A stretch of 64,000 bases of DNA from contig NZ_JANQCD010000008.1 of the NCBI RefSeq assembly GCF_026672275.1, positions 1 through 64,000 on the forward strand. The letters run 5' to 3'. Within the stretch, counting starts at the first letter, position 1; every line of letters begins with the position of its first letter. Shown piece by piece: positions 53,255 through 62,844 of the stretch. The notes beneath the pieces are model-generated. The model saw only the letters and a program-made list of their open reading frames with translations, was not told the origin of the DNA and made no database searches. The translations under genes were made by a program, and so were the position numbers. Origin of the DNA: Marinifilum sp. D737. GTDB lineage: Bacteria; Bacteroidota; Bacteroidia; Bacteroidales; Marinifilaceae.

Positions 53255-53902
53255 ATGAATTTACAATTGATAAGATACAGCATGTCGGAAAGTTCTACCT
53301 TGGGCATGTTGTTTATCGATGGGTATTTTTCTTGTTATACCCTCGAAGATGCAGCGAGAGAAGAGAAAATACTTGGTGAAACATGTATCCCGGCAGGGAT
53401 TTATGGAATTACCCTTAGAACAGAAGGGGGACAAAATCATCGGTACACTCAGAAGTTTCCGAATATGCACAAGGGAATGCTGCATTTGTTGAATGTGCCG
53501 AATTTTAAATACGTCTATATTCATTTTGGCAATACAAAGGAAGATACTGATGGGTGCATATTGGTGGGCGATGGTGTTAATAACAACCAAATTGAGGAAG
53601 GATTTGTTAGTAGTAGTGTGAAGGCCTACCAGGGAATTTATAAGATTATTGTAGATGCAATGGAGGATGGAGAAGGGGTTTGGATTGAGATTGTTGATGG
53701 CATTCCTGCTCAGAACAATCAAAAGCAATTGACCAATGCTGTTGTAGCCGCCAATAAACTTAATTTACGAAAATCGCCAAGTGGCGAAGTGGAAGGCGTT
53801 CTAAACCAAAAAACACCAACCAGAGTGCTTGAATCGCAAAATGGTTGGAGTAAGGTTTTGATAGAAGGTTGGGTTGCCGAGGAGTATCTGGAAGAGTCTT
53901 AG
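53255..53902 (+). CDS. DUF5675 family protein with C-terminal SH3-like domain
   Basis: 215 residues without a signal peptide. The DUF5675 domain (about 1-150) has LFIDGYFSCYTLEDAAREE, CIPAGIYGITLRTEGG and YVYIHFGNTKEDTDGCILVG. The HxGN...DxxGC spacing resembles the His/Cys pair of YkuD L,D-transpeptidases, so wall-binding or hydrolysis is conceivable (inference). A bacterial SH3 domain follows at about 165-212 (LNLRKSPSGEVEG, VLESQNGWSKVLIEGWVAEEYLE). It may act on or bind peptidoglycan. It stands alone downstream of a 1-kb gene-free region. Related proteins occur with phage genes, but no other phage gene is near. Confidence 0.8.
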   Translation: MNLQLIRYSMSESSTLGMLFIDGYFSCYTLEDAAREEKILGETCIPAGIYGITLRTEGGQNHRYTQKFPNMHKGMLHLLNVPNFKYVYIHFGNTKEDTDGCILVGDGVNNNQIEEGFVSSSVKAYQGIYKIIVDAMEDGEGVWIEIVDGIPAQNNQKQLTNAVVAANKLNLRKSPSGEVEGVLNQKTPTRVLESQNGWSKVLIEGWVAEEYLEES

Positions 53903-53960
53903 AAAGTTTTGAATGGTAGAAAAGTGATAAAAAAGTTGGGATAGTTTATTGCCTTGAAAT

Positions 53961-54001
53961 AAAAATAACCCAGTCAATGGTTTTTCGACCTGACTGGGTT
54001 A
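53961..54001 (-). terminator. Terminator of the ABC/M1 gene
   Basis: TAACCCAGTCA (53966-53976) and TGACTGGGTTA (53991-54001); on the minus strand T5ATTT follows. Confidence 0.85.
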
Positions 54002-54028
54002 AATTATGTGTGAAAGTCAATGATTTGA

Positions 54029-57000
54029 TTAAACTTTCTTTTTCTTATCTATTTCTTTTGGCGTTCGCACCCAATCTTTCGTTACAATCATGTAGTCAGG
54101 ATCAACAATTAATGTGCTGGGTTTACGTATTACAGTAAATTGAACTTTGTTTTTACCTGACTTTAACCTCAGTTTCTTATTGTACAACTTCTTGTTCCTG
54201 GAGTTGAAAGCAGCTACTTCAATGTAGTCATTACATGGTGTTTTGCTCTCTTCTCCTTTGCCATCAACATAGTACTTTTCCACATCAATTACAGCATCAA
54301 CTGTATAAGTGAAATCCTTGTTTCGGGTGTATGTTACCGAATCAATATTGGTTTTGTACATGGTAATCTTTTCCAATGCATCCTCAACAAAGTACTGTAA
54401 ACTATCAGGAGTTTCCAATTTGATTCTGGAAATTAAGTCCTGTGTTGTTGGATATGGTGCACCCTTAAAGGCATATTCCTTTAGGAAGCCACTTAATACA
54501 TTCATGAATTTTTCTTTGCCAAGGTAATTGCCAAGTGCATTCATTGCCAATGCACCTTTTTGATAATAGGTAGATTGCTGGTATGGGGCAACTTTGGCAA
54601 GAGGCCGTTCCGCACGTTGTTCATCCTTTCTTGAAGAGACATATCTAAACATTTCATTCTTAAAGAATTTGTTCATTCTTTCCTCATCGAAATAGGTTCT
54701 CATGCACTGCAATGCACTGTATTGAGTAATGGATTCCATTAACATTTGAGATCCTTCTACATCGGCGGCAGCTACCTGGTGAGCCCACCACTGGTGAGCC
54801 ATTTCATGAGCAGTAACAAAGAATGGATAATCCATGGTTTTCTGATCGTCTTTTACATCTTCATTGTTCAGATCCCTTAAATCGGCAATGAAACCAATGC
54901 CTTCAGAGAAAGGAATCATATTCGGGAACGATTGGGCGTAGCTTGAATATCGCGGGAACTCAACAATACGAAGCTGATCGAATTGGTAAGGCGAATAACA
55001 TTTGGAATAAGTCTCCAGAGACACTTTCACTCCATTCATCATATTGTCCAGATTATACTCGTGTCCCTTATGATAGTAAATGCTCAAATCAACTGTTTTG
55101 CCATTCTCATCTTGCCATTGATCGGTCTTCACCTCATACCTACCCGAAAGAATTGCATAATAATTGATCATTGGGTGTTCCGATTGATAATGGAAATAGT
55201 TTCTGTTATTTTCTTTCCATGATTTAATCAACTTTCCCGGTGTTAAGGCGGTTTGATCAGCCGAAGTACTTACCACGGCTTCGAAATTGATAAAGTGTGA
55301 GTCATCACTGATAAAGTGTCGATTAATGCCTTGGGGATCATCAATGCTCCTTACGATATCACGTTCTGGTAAATTATGCTTTTCACGAGTACGTTTGTCT
55401 GACAATTCTCTTTCAGCTTTATATCCAACCGAAGGGAACAGGGAGTTGTATAGGAATGTACCATTCTTTTGAGTGAGATTATTGGCTCCACTTAAAGTAA
55501 ATCCATCATTGTAAGCTTTAAAATCAAACTTAAGTTTCAGTTTTTCATTAACCTGCAATGGAGTTTCCAACTTGTATATTTTAATATGAAACTCATTATC
55601 ACTTTCAATTAATTCGGCTTTTCGGTCTAAATCTAATTTCTTAATGAATCGATTTGAGTTGATGTAAACAATTTCCATTGGCGAAGAGCTTAGATTTTGC
55701 AAGGTATAAATCCCCTGAGCCATTAAATTTCCATTATTGGGATAAAGATCAGCATTCAGGTATACATCGGTAATTTTTGGCTGAGCCATCGCTTCATATT
55801 TCTTAAAATCTTTCTCGTAGCGAACGGTTTCCAATTCTTTGGTATGAGGAGTTTTATAATCTCCTTTTATGTTTGTGTTGTAGAAAATGAATGAACCCAA
55901 TAGAATAGCCGCAATTGCAAGTACCGAGATACCTTTAGCAGGATTTCCTTTTACTCTTTGCTTAAAGATGCTTAATCGGGTTTTCCAGTGACTTTCAGTT
56001 TGGCTTACCAATAGCTGATTGCCAAGAATAATTAATATGCCGGCAATAAGCAACCAGTAGAGTTTAAAAACCCAGTATGGGAACAGTTCAAATCCATATC
56101 CATTCATGTCGGAATAAGATACACTGGTTCCGGATGCATATATCAATAAAGGATGCTTGAAAATAATGGCGGCAAAGTATTTATCAATTACCCAATACAG
56201 AACAATAAACACGTATCCTAAATATTTGTTGTTAATCACAATATGAATGAGAAAGGCAATGCTCATAAGTAGAATTGTATTGACGAATTGTATTCCAAAT
56301 ACAGATGTAAAATACAAGCCTAATTCATAATTGTAATATCCGGCCATGCTTTGAGCTATAACACCGCATAAAATCAGTATTAAATTAATAAATACCATGC
56401 CAGCAGTAAGGGCAATAAATTTGCTGAATAAGCTTATCCAGCGAGGAATAGGATAGGTGTGAAAGATTTCATGAATTTTCTTATCGCGATCACGCCAAAT
56501 CATATCGCCAGAGAACAGAAGAACAATGATAAAGATAAAGAGCTGTATGCTTCCTCCGAAAATTTGTAATACCTGATAGGTTACAGGATAGGTGTTGGTA
56601 TCGTACATTTTACCTATCCCTTTTGATGCTACAAAAAGGAAAATTAGCATGATAAGGCAAATTAACCAGAAATAGGCACTTCCAAATAATTTGTTGGTTT
56701 CGAAGCGGGTTAGTTGCAGTAAACTTTGAAGTGTATTTTGTTTTTGTGATACTTCAGGAAGTTCTCTGCTTGTACTTTCCATATTTTCTTCTGTTGATAC
56801 GATATTGCTTTGCCTGTTATTCCGTTTCCCCAGTTTAATTTGGCGCAGGTTATATGCAAACTGAAATCGAAAATAGGTTAATGTCATTAACAAAGCACCA
56901 AGGCCAACCCATAGTAATCTGTTGTACAGGAATACACTCTGCAGTTTGGCTCCGGTATCGTTCATATCCGATGCAGAATTTCCAACCGATACCTTGAGTG

Positions 57001-57661
57001 ATGCTGCTATACCAAAGGGATCTAAGAGTGAAGCCAGGTTTTGACTTTCCAGATCCTGAAACAGCTTCATGGCCACAGCATACAAAATATAGAGTGCCAA
57101 TATGGAAATCCAGTTTACAACAGCATTGCGCAACAGGATACTTAATGAAAAAAAGATGGTGCAAACAAAAAATACATTGGGTATGATACGCGTGAAATAA
57201 GGATATAGGTAGGTAGCCCATTCGTTGGGACCAATGTATGCCTGGTCTAAATAGGGCATTAAACTACCCACATAAAATCCGAAGCCCACACCGGTAAAAG
57301 CAAGGATACTTAAAAGGTAAGCTGCACTAAATCGACCAAACAAATAATTGACCTTTTGCAAAGGGGTACTGTACATTAATTCAAGGGTATTGTGTTGATA
57401 GTCTTTCAATACAACATTGGCACATAAAGCCGCTACCAAAAAGATGCCCAGGTAGGAAAATGTACCAAAAAAGATATCTAATATACCTGGTGCATTGATG
57501 TATATATTGTCACCACCAAATTGGATGTTGATGCTTGGAATGGCTCCTCCGGCAGCATTAATAACTGCGAATGCAATTAGGAAAAGAATGCTCCAGTAAA
57601 TGTATATGGCGGGTCGGTTAATGGCACGCTTGAATTCGAATCGGAATATTTCGTAAAACAT
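54029..57661 (-). CDS. ABC transporter permease fused to an M1-type metallopeptidase domain
   Basis: 1210 residues. The N-terminal half (about 1-590) has around twelve membrane helices in two ABC-2-like permease units. The C-terminal part (about 640-1210) is an M1 aminopeptidase-like domain with the zinc motif HEMAH at 952-956 and a downstream Glu at 976 (MESI). The GxMEN exopeptidase motif appears replaced (FPNMIPFSEG), so peptidase specificity is uncertain. The ABC ATPase gene is 48 bp upstream on the same strand. Together they form an exporter with a large extracytoplasmic peptidase-like head. Such fusions are known in Bacteroidota. Confidence 0.9.
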   Translation of the reverse strand: MFYEIFRFEFKRAINRPAIYIYWSILFLIAFAVINAAGGAIPSINIQFGGDNIYINAPGILDIFFGTFSYLGIFLVAALCANVVLKDYQHNTLELMYSTPLQKVNYLFGRFSAAYLLSILAFTGVGFGFYVGSLMPYLDQAYIGPNEWATYLYPYFTRIIPNVFFVCTIFFSLSILLRNAVVNWISILALYILYAVAMKLFQDLESQNLASLLDPFGIAASLKVSVGNSASDMNDTGAKLQSVFLYNRLLWVGLGALLMTLTYFRFQFAYNLRQIKLGKRNNRQSNIVSTEENMESTSRELPEVSQKQNTLQSLLQLTRFETNKLFGSAYFWLICLIMLIFLFVASKGIGKMYDTNTYPVTYQVLQIFGGSIQLFIFIIVLLFSGDMIWRDRDKKIHEIFHTYPIPRWISLFSKFIALTAGMVFINLILILCGVIAQSMAGYYNYELGLYFTSVFGIQFVNTILLMSIAFLIHIVINNKYLGYVFIVLYWVIDKYFAAIIFKHPLLIYASGTSVSYSDMNGYGFELFPYWVFKLYWLLIAGILIILGNQLLVSQTESHWKTRLSIFKQRVKGNPAKGISVLAIAAILLGSFIFYNTNIKGDYKTPHTKELETVRYEKDFKKYEAMAQPKITDVYLNADLYPNNGNLMAQGIYTLQNLSSSPMEIVYINSNRFIKKLDLDRKAELIESDNEFHIKIYKLETPLQVNEKLKLKFDFKAYNDGFTLSGANNLTQKNGTFLYNSLFPSVGYKAERELSDKRTREKHNLPERDIVRSIDDPQGINRHFISDDSHFINFEAVVSTSADQTALTPGKLIKSWKENNRNYFHYQSEHPMINYYAILSGRYEVKTDQWQDENGKTVDLSIYYHKGHEYNLDNMMNGVKVSLETYSKCYSPYQFDQLRIVEFPRYSSYAQSFPNMIPFSEGIGFIADLRDLNNEDVKDDQKTMDYPFFVTAHEMAHQWWAHQVAAADVEGSQMLMESITQYSALQCMRTYFDEERMNKFFKNEMFRYVSSRKDEQRAERPLAKVAPYQQSTYYQKGALAMNALGNYLGKEKFMNVLSGFLKEYAFKGAPYPTTQDLISRIKLETPDSLQYFVEDALEKITMYKTNIDSVTYTRNKDFTYTVDAVIDVEKYYVDGKGEESKTPCNDYIEVAAFNSRNKKLYNKKLRLKSGKNKVQFTVIRKPSTLIVDPDYMIVTKDWVRTPKEIDKKKKV

Positions 57662-57709
57662 GGTATGATTTTTAAATTAAAACTAAGCTCTCTATTGTCA
57701 GCTTTTGGC

Positions 57710-58573
57710 TTACTTTATTGCAGAGAAATAAACATCTTCTAAATCAGGAGATACATTTACAAAGCCATTGTTTGGATGCTCTTCCTGAAGGATATGAATT
57801 AATGGCTTCCCTTCGTTTAAGTGAGAGGTGATTAATTGGTAGCTTGCCTGGTAATTATCAATTTCCTGTTTTGTGATGCGTTTTTCCCATATCTTTCCAT
57901 TCAATTCGGTAATCAGATCGGAAGGACGACCATTGACTAATACTTCTCCATTGTTTATGATGGCCATGTCGTTACACAAATCTTTCACATCATCTACAAT
58001 GTGTGTGGAAAGAATCACAACCTTGTTTTCGCTAATTTCGCTAAGCAGATTGTTAAAGCGATTTCGTTCTGCGGGATCAAGACCAGCTGTTGGCTCATCA
58101 ACGATAATCAGTTCAGGTTTTCCTAATAGTGCCAATGCTATTCCAAAGCGCTGTTTCATGCCACCACTAAAGGTGTGAACACTTTTCTTTCTGTTTTTAT
58201 ACAGATTTACTTGGTTCAGCAGGAACTCTACCATTTCTTTTCGTTCCGATTTAATGTGAATTCCTTTTAATACGGCAAAGTGAGTTAACAATTCCTGTGC
58301 GCTAATGCGGGGATACACACCAAAATCCTGTGGGAGGTAACCCAAGACTTTCTTAACAGCATCTTTTTCCTTTAAAACATCTATACCATTAAAAGTGATG
58401 ATGCCCTCATCAGGATCCTGAAGGGTTGCTATGGTGCGCATTAACGAAGATTTTCCTGCTCCGTTTGGACCAAGCAGGCCAAACATTCCACTACCAATGT
58501 TCAAATTCAAATTGTTTAATGCTTTTACCCCATTTGGGTAGGTCTTACATATGTTGTTGATTGTTAATTGCAT
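57710..58573 (-). CDS. ABC transporter ATP-binding protein
   Basis: 287 residues. Walker A GPNGAGKSS at 35-43, the Q-loop, the signature FSGGMKQRFGIALAL near 140-154, Walker B and D-loop LIIVDEPTAGLDP near 155-167, and the H-loop in ILSTHIVDDVKDLCN. The C-terminal tail (about 220-287) is an extended regulatory or permease-contact segment. It is the ATPase partner of the downstream permease/M1 fusion. Substrate unknown. Confidence 0.95.
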   Translation of the reverse strand: MQLTINNICKTYPNGVKALNNLNLNIGSGMFGLLGPNGAGKSSLMRTIATLQDPDEGIITFNGIDVLKEKDAVKKVLGYLPQDFGVYPRISAQELLTHFAVLKGIHIKSERKEMVEFLLNQVNLYKNRKKSVHTFSGGMKQRFGIALALLGKPELIIVDEPTAGLDPAERNRFNNLLSEISENKVVILSTHIVDDVKDLCNDMAIINNGEVLVNGRPSDLITELNGKIWEKRITKQEIDNYQASYQLITSHLNEGKPLIHILQEEHPNNGFVNVSPDLEDVYFSAIK

Positions 58574-58735
58574 GATTGTTTATTTTAATTTGTTAAGTAG
58601 GTTGATGAATCAGGTCGTAAGGAGACTATGGAACAATTCCTGAGAAAAGTCTCAAGCTCCAAGTTTCAAACTCATCGGATTAGGGTAAAAGGAGTGAAGC
58701 AAATTGGAATAATAAAGTGAACTTCCGAACTTTGC

Positions 58736-58768
58736 ATTACTCATTACTCATTACTCATTACTCATTAC
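58736..58768. repeat. Heptanucleotide tandem repeat
   Basis: ATTACTC is repeated four times and then ATTAC (58736-58742, 58743-58749, 58750-58756, 58757-58763, 58764-58768). The last partial unit overlaps the stop codon of the minus-strand GLPGLI gene (58765-58767). The same core, ATTACTCATTA, occurs in the inverted repeats at 0.95-1.08 kb. Confidence 0.9.
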
Positions 58769-59448
58769 ATCTTCATAACTTTGCCACCCATGGCTTTCAT
58801 TTCGCTTAGCTTCTCTTCCTGAAGATCCTGAAACTGTTCTTCAGTGATTTCTTGTGATTCAGCTGGAATTAGCTCTTTCTCGTCTATATCTTTAGAAAAT
58901 GAAATGGCTTTAAAACTGAGGCGATCATTATCAACAGCTAGCACGGCTCCATTGAAAAAAAGAGATGGCATAGGAGTTATTTTTTTAGGAAAATCTTTGG
59001 CCACCCAAAAGCTAAATGCATCATCGCTGCTTTTGTATTCATCACACTTATAACCAAGAATGTTTTTCCTTCTTCCTGTTGGTTTTGCATCGGATGTTAT
59101 TATTGGAGTTTCGGTATGGAATAGTTCATCATCCAAATCAATGTAATTGCGGAATACATTCTTTTCAAAGTTAAACCATGTGCTGTTTTTGCTACCACCC
59201 ATTTGAATCATAACTCCCTTAGAAGAATCAGATTTTAATTCTTTCAGGCAACCATGCTTTTCGTTAAAAATGAATTGGAAGTTTTTGCTTGTAGTTTCCG
59301 GAATCATAGCTTTTAATGCTTGCTGATCAGGACCAAGACTTTTGTGGATGTTAATGATGTTCTCATACACAATGGTACCTTGCTTTTGAGCAAAAATTGC
59401 ATATGTACTCAATACAATTGCCAATGCAGTAAATAATACTTTTCTCAT
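58765..59448 (-). CDS. GLPGLI family protein
   Basis: The frame is open from 59493 but the ATG at 59448 (MRKVLFTALAIVL) is the better start because it opens directly into a signal peptide (to about IFAQ). About 227 residues, typical for the GLPGLI family. The region RRKNILGYKCDEYKSSDDAFSFWVAKDFP carries the conserved 'xxGYKCxE' and 'W' positions, and PMPSLFFNG is near the GLPGLI-equivalent. Function unknown; exported. It lies upstream of, and divergent from, the two-component genes and downstream of the ABC unit. Confidence 0.85.
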   Translation of the reverse strand: MRKVLFTALAIVLSTYAIFAQKQGTIVYENIINIHKSLGPDQQALKAMIPETTSKNFQFIFNEKHGCLKELKSDSSKGVMIQMGGSKNSTWFNFEKNVFRNYIDLDDELFHTETPIITSDAKPTGRRKNILGYKCDEYKSSDDAFSFWVAKDFPKKITPMPSLFFNGAVLAVDNDRLSFKAISFSKDIDEKELIPAESQEITEEQFQDLQEEKLSEMKAMGGKVMKM

Positions 59449-59636
59449 AAATCTAATTGTTTTATAATTTGTAAATGGATTTCTTATTATCATATCAGCA
59501 AATGTATTGGGTGAGGAAGAGAATTTGGGTTAATGCTTTGTTATCTAGTGTTAACGTGTGTTAACGGAGGGAATAAGGCTTGGAATATGAGTGAGATTAA
59601 TTGTACTTTAGTCGTGGAAATAATATTATAAATGTT

Positions 59637-61088
59637 ATGAGTAAACGAATTCGAATTATTCTATTTCTGGTATTTGTATCAATCTTAGCTGTTGTGATCC
59701 TTCAAGGATACTGGATTAACAATTCATATAAGATTAATAAGGAGCAATTGCTTAAAGAGATAGACCTTGCGCTTGAGAAGAGTGTGAAGCAAGAGATGAA
59801 TTTGCGGATGAGCCAAAAAGCCAAGGTAGTGTTCAAAGGACAGAATACTTCTGTGTTTTATGTGGGTGAGGAGTTGGAAAGTAATGTCAAAATAGACTCT
59901 ATCGTAAAGCAAATGTATAAAGATGAAAGCTCTGGTCGTGCTGAAATTACAATGAATTTGAATGAGATTTCAGTGCAGAATGGAAATCTGGATTCTATTC
60001 CTGAAAACTTTGAGATACGGGTTAAGGAAATGATTACTGGTTTGTTGGCAAATGAACTGGCTGGTGAATTTAAAGTGAATACCAATATGATTGATTCATT
60101 ATTTACTGATGATTTATCGAAACGGGGAATAGAGCTGTCTCATCATATTGAAATGGTGAATGAAAAAGATTCTCTGGTCAAGAGCTTTGCCAGTATTGCT
60201 TCCGATACCTTGAATACCATGTGTACTCGTTCTTTTCAGGTGGATATACTAGGAAAGGAGAAATTACGAATACGAATTCTCAATGAGCAGGAAGTGATTT
60301 TTGGACAGATGATGACTGGTTTGATTGCCTCACTGGTTTTGATTTTGTTAATATTGTTCTGCTTTTTGTACATGCTGAGAACCATTTTTAAGCAAAAACA
60401 ACTGTCACAAATAAAAAATGACTTTATCAACAATATGACACATGAGTTGAAAACACCAATAGCAACGGTGTCAGCTATTGTGGAGTCTATGCAGAATTTT
60501 GGTGTATTGGATAACAGAGAGAAAACCAATAAATATTTGGATGTGTCTCAGAATGAATTGGGAAGACTTTCAGGATTGGTTGAGAAGGTATTAAACATGG
60601 CCAGAGAGGAGAGGGAAGCATTGAAAATGAGTCCTGAAGAGTTAAATGTTCGTGAGGTTTTTGACAATATAATCAATAGTCAGACTATTAAACAGGAAGT
60701 AAAGCAGGTTTCTTTCGATTTAAAGGTTGATGAGGATGCGGAGAAAGTTACTGCAGATCGTTTTCATATGGTTAATGTGATGCAAAACCTGATAGAGAAT
60801 AGTATTAAATATTCTGATGATCCTGTAATGATACGTATCGCCTGTGAGCGCAATGGTGAATACCTTAAAATCAGTGTAAGCGATAATGGAATTGGAATTT
60901 CAAAAAAGCATCAGGCAAAAGTATTCGATCAGTTCTATCGCGTTTCTACCGGAGATGTACATGATGTGAAAGGTTTTGGCTTAGGATTGCACTATGTTAG
61001 GAATATTGTTGAAAAGCATGGTGGAAAAATAGGATTAAGCAGTGAAGTGGGAAAGGGAAGCACATTTACAATTAATTTACCTCTATAG
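59637..61088 (+). CDS. Sensor histidine kinase
   Basis: The frame begins with TTG at 59601, but the ATG at 59637 (MSKRIRIILF) is preferred, since it opens with a basic stretch and the first membrane helix. 483 residues: helix 1 (about 7-27), a periplasmic domain (28-225), helix 2 (about 228-250), HisKA with His269 (MTHELKTPIATVSAI), and HATPase with N box (NLIENSIKYSDDP), G1 (DNGIGISKK) and G2 (GFGLGLHYV). The response regulator gene follows 2 bp after the stop, so the two form a pair. Signal unknown. Confidence 0.9.
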   Translation: MSKRIRIILFLVFVSILAVVILQGYWINNSYKINKEQLLKEIDLALEKSVKQEMNLRMSQKAKVVFKGQNTSVFYVGEELESNVKIDSIVKQMYKDESSGRAEITMNLNEISVQNGNLDSIPENFEIRVKEMITGLLANELAGEFKVNTNMIDSLFTDDLSKRGIELSHHIEMVNEKDSLVKSFASIASDTLNTMCTRSFQVDILGKEKLRIRILNEQEVIFGQMMTGLIASLVLILLILFCFLYMLRTIFKQKQLSQIKNDFINNMTHELKTPIATVSAIVESMQNFGVLDNREKTNKYLDVSQNELGRLSGLVEKVLNMAREEREALKMSPEELNVREVFDNIINSQTIKQEVKQVSFDLKVDEDAEKVTADRFHMVNVMQNLIENSIKYSDDPVMIRIACERNGEYLKISVSDNGIGISKKHQAKVFDQFYRVSTGDVHDVKGFGLGLHYVRNIVEKHGGKIGLSSEVGKGSTFTINLPL

Positions 61089-61090
61089 TT

Positions 61091-61777
61091 ATGAGTGAAG
61101 CAATGAAAATACTTTTTGTGGAAGATGAAGAAGCATTGGGCATGGTGGTAAGTGATAGCCTAAGAAGTCGTGGTTTTGAGGTGGATTATCATACCGACGG
61201 GGAAAGTGCTTTACAGGCTGCGCTTGAGAATCGATATGATGTACTTGTTCTGGATGTGATGTTGCCTAAAATGGATGGCTTTAGCATGGCCAGGGAATAT
61301 CGTAAAAGCAATCGTTCAACACCAATTATTTTTCTTACTGCACGTTCGCAAACCGAAGATGTGGTTGAAGGTTTTGAACTTGGTGGGAATGATTACTTGA
61401 AGAAACCATTTAGCATGGAGGAGCTAATTGTTAGGGTGAAATCTTTGGCGGGACGTGTCTTAAATCAGGAAACCCGTGAATTGGAAGAATGTTTTGTTGG
61501 CAAATATAAATTCAGCATGCAAAAGCAAATGTTGGAATTGAATGGTAAAGTAAAAAGCCTGACTCACAGGGAAGCGCAAGTGTTGTATATGTTGTTCGAA
61601 AAAAGAAATCAAGTACTCGAACGCAAACAGGTATTGGACCAGCTTTGGGGAGATGATTCTTTCTTTAATGCCCGAAGTATGGATGTATTTATTACCCGCT
61701 TGAGAAAATACCTGAGGGATGATCCAAGTATTCAGATTGTAAATATACGTGGGATAGGTTATAAGCTGATGCTCTAA
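61091..61777 (+). CDS. OmpR family response regulator
   Basis: 228 residues. Receiver domain 1-120 with phospho-acceptor Asp55 (VLDVMLPKMDG), conserved Glu/Asp at 11-13 (EDEEA) and Lys104/105 (YLKKPF). Winged-helix OmpR-type DNA-binding domain about 135-228 with LTHREAQVLYMLFEKRNQVLERKQVLDQLWG and SMDVFITRLRKYLRDDP. It is expected to be phosphorylated by the kinase encoded just upstream. The adjacent GLPGLI and ABC genes are possible targets. Confidence 0.95.
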   Translation: MSEAMKILFVEDEEALGMVVSDSLRSRGFEVDYHTDGESALQAALENRYDVLVLDVMLPKMDGFSMAREYRKSNRSTPIIFLTARSQTEDVVEGFELGGNDYLKKPFSMEELIVRVKSLAGRVLNQETRELEECFVGKYKFSMQKQMLELNGKVKSLTHREAQVLYMLFEKRNQVLERKQVLDQLWGDDSFFNARSMDVFITRLRKYLRDDPSIQIVNIRGIGYKLML

Positions 61778-61835
61778 TAAAGTACGCTAAGTTCAATGTA
61801 AAAGCTATTTGAGTAATTCTTTTTTTTGAATATAA

Positions 61836-61872
61836 AAACGGGAATCTCTTTTCGGAAATTCCCGTTTCTTTT
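61836..61872. terminator. Bidirectional terminator
   Basis: AAACGGGAAT (61836-61845) and ATTCCCGTTT (61858-61867), 12-nt loop, with CTTTT on the plus side and T-rich DNA on the minus side. It serves the convergent response-regulator and oxidoreductase genes. Confidence 0.82.
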
Positions 61873-61888
61873 ACTTATTGATTTGTTT

Positions 61889-62734
61889 TTATTGCAAAGC
61901 CACTTTTACTGATTCCGCAATTGGAGTTGTTGGTCTTCCCAGAATAGAAGAAAGTGTGCGTGAATCATCGAATAAAGCTCCAAAAGAAGCACTTACATCC
62001 CAACTTGCCAATCCAAGAGCCAATCCCTCCGGTAGGCCAATGTTTTTTAGAATATTGGCATAATCTTCCTCTGGCAGATTGTTGTATGGGATTTTTTTTC
62101 CAGTTTGTTCCGATATCATAGCAGCCAAATTGCTTAAGGTGTAAAAATCATCGCCAGCTAATTCATAAACTTTGCCCTTGTGTGTTTCATCTGCAAGAAC
62201 AATTGCGGCAGCTTCGGCATAATCAGCTCTTGCTGCCGATGAGATTTTCCCATTTTTGGCACTTCCTAAAAATGCACCTCCGCCAACTGCTCCCGGAACC
62301 GATGCAGTATAATTTTCGCTGTACCATCCATTTCTTAAGATGGTAAATTCAAGACCTGAATTTGTAAGGATTTCTTCTGTTTCTACGTGCTCTGTAGCAA
62401 GGTTTAGGTGCGAAGTATTGGCACGAAGTAAACTGGTATAAACGATCCATTTTACTCCAGCCTTTTTAGCTGCATTAATCACATTTTTGTGTTGGGTAGT
62501 TCTTTGTCCAAATTCAGTACCCGAAATCAGCAACAGATGATCTATACCATGAAGTGCCTTCGAAAGATGATCTGGTTTACTGTAATCAAACTCACGTGCC
62601 TCAACACCTAAATTTGCAGCCTTTTCAGTATTTCTTACCAACGCTACAATATTTTCATTTGAAACTCTGCATTTAAGTTGTTCAATAACCTGGCTACCTA
62701 GTTGACCTGTAGCTCCTGTAACTGCAATCTTCAT
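61889..62734 (-). CDS. qorB: NmrA-like SDR family NAD(P)H:quinone oxidoreductase (QOR2-like)
   Basis: 281 residues. The Rossmann dinucleotide motif VTGATGQLGSQV lies at 5-16. The order of segments (VALVRNTEKA, GIDHLLLISGTEFGQRTTQHKNVINAAKKAGV, TILRNGWYSENY, KVYELAGDDFYTLS) matches E. coli YtfG/QOR2 closely. It reduces quinones with NADPH in the cytoplasm. An AraC gene lies 110 bp upstream on the same strand and could regulate it. Confidence 0.9.
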   Translation of the reverse strand: MKIAVTGATGQLGSQVIEQLKCRVSNENIVALVRNTEKAANLGVEAREFDYSKPDHLSKALHGIDHLLLISGTEFGQRTTQHKNVINAAKKAGVKWIVYTSLLRANTSHLNLATEHVETEEILTNSGLEFTILRNGWYSENYTASVPGAVGGGAFLGSAKNGKISSAARADYAEAAAIVLADETHKGKVYELAGDDFYTLSNLAAMISEQTGKKIPYNNLPEEDYANILKNIGLPEGLALGLASWDVSASFGALFDDSRTLSSILGRPTTPIAESVKVALQ

Positions 62735-62844
62735 ATCTTTTGTTTTTTTAATGATTTGTATTCTTAAATCTTATACTACAAAAGTATAGGAGCGTGCAGC
62801 TGTTGAAAAGGTAAAAAAGTTCTCTTGAATGGTAAAATCAGACT

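Noticed and set aside
53261-53728. 155-codon minus-strand frame opposite the DUF5675 gene
   Set aside because: Antisense to a well-supported domain protein.
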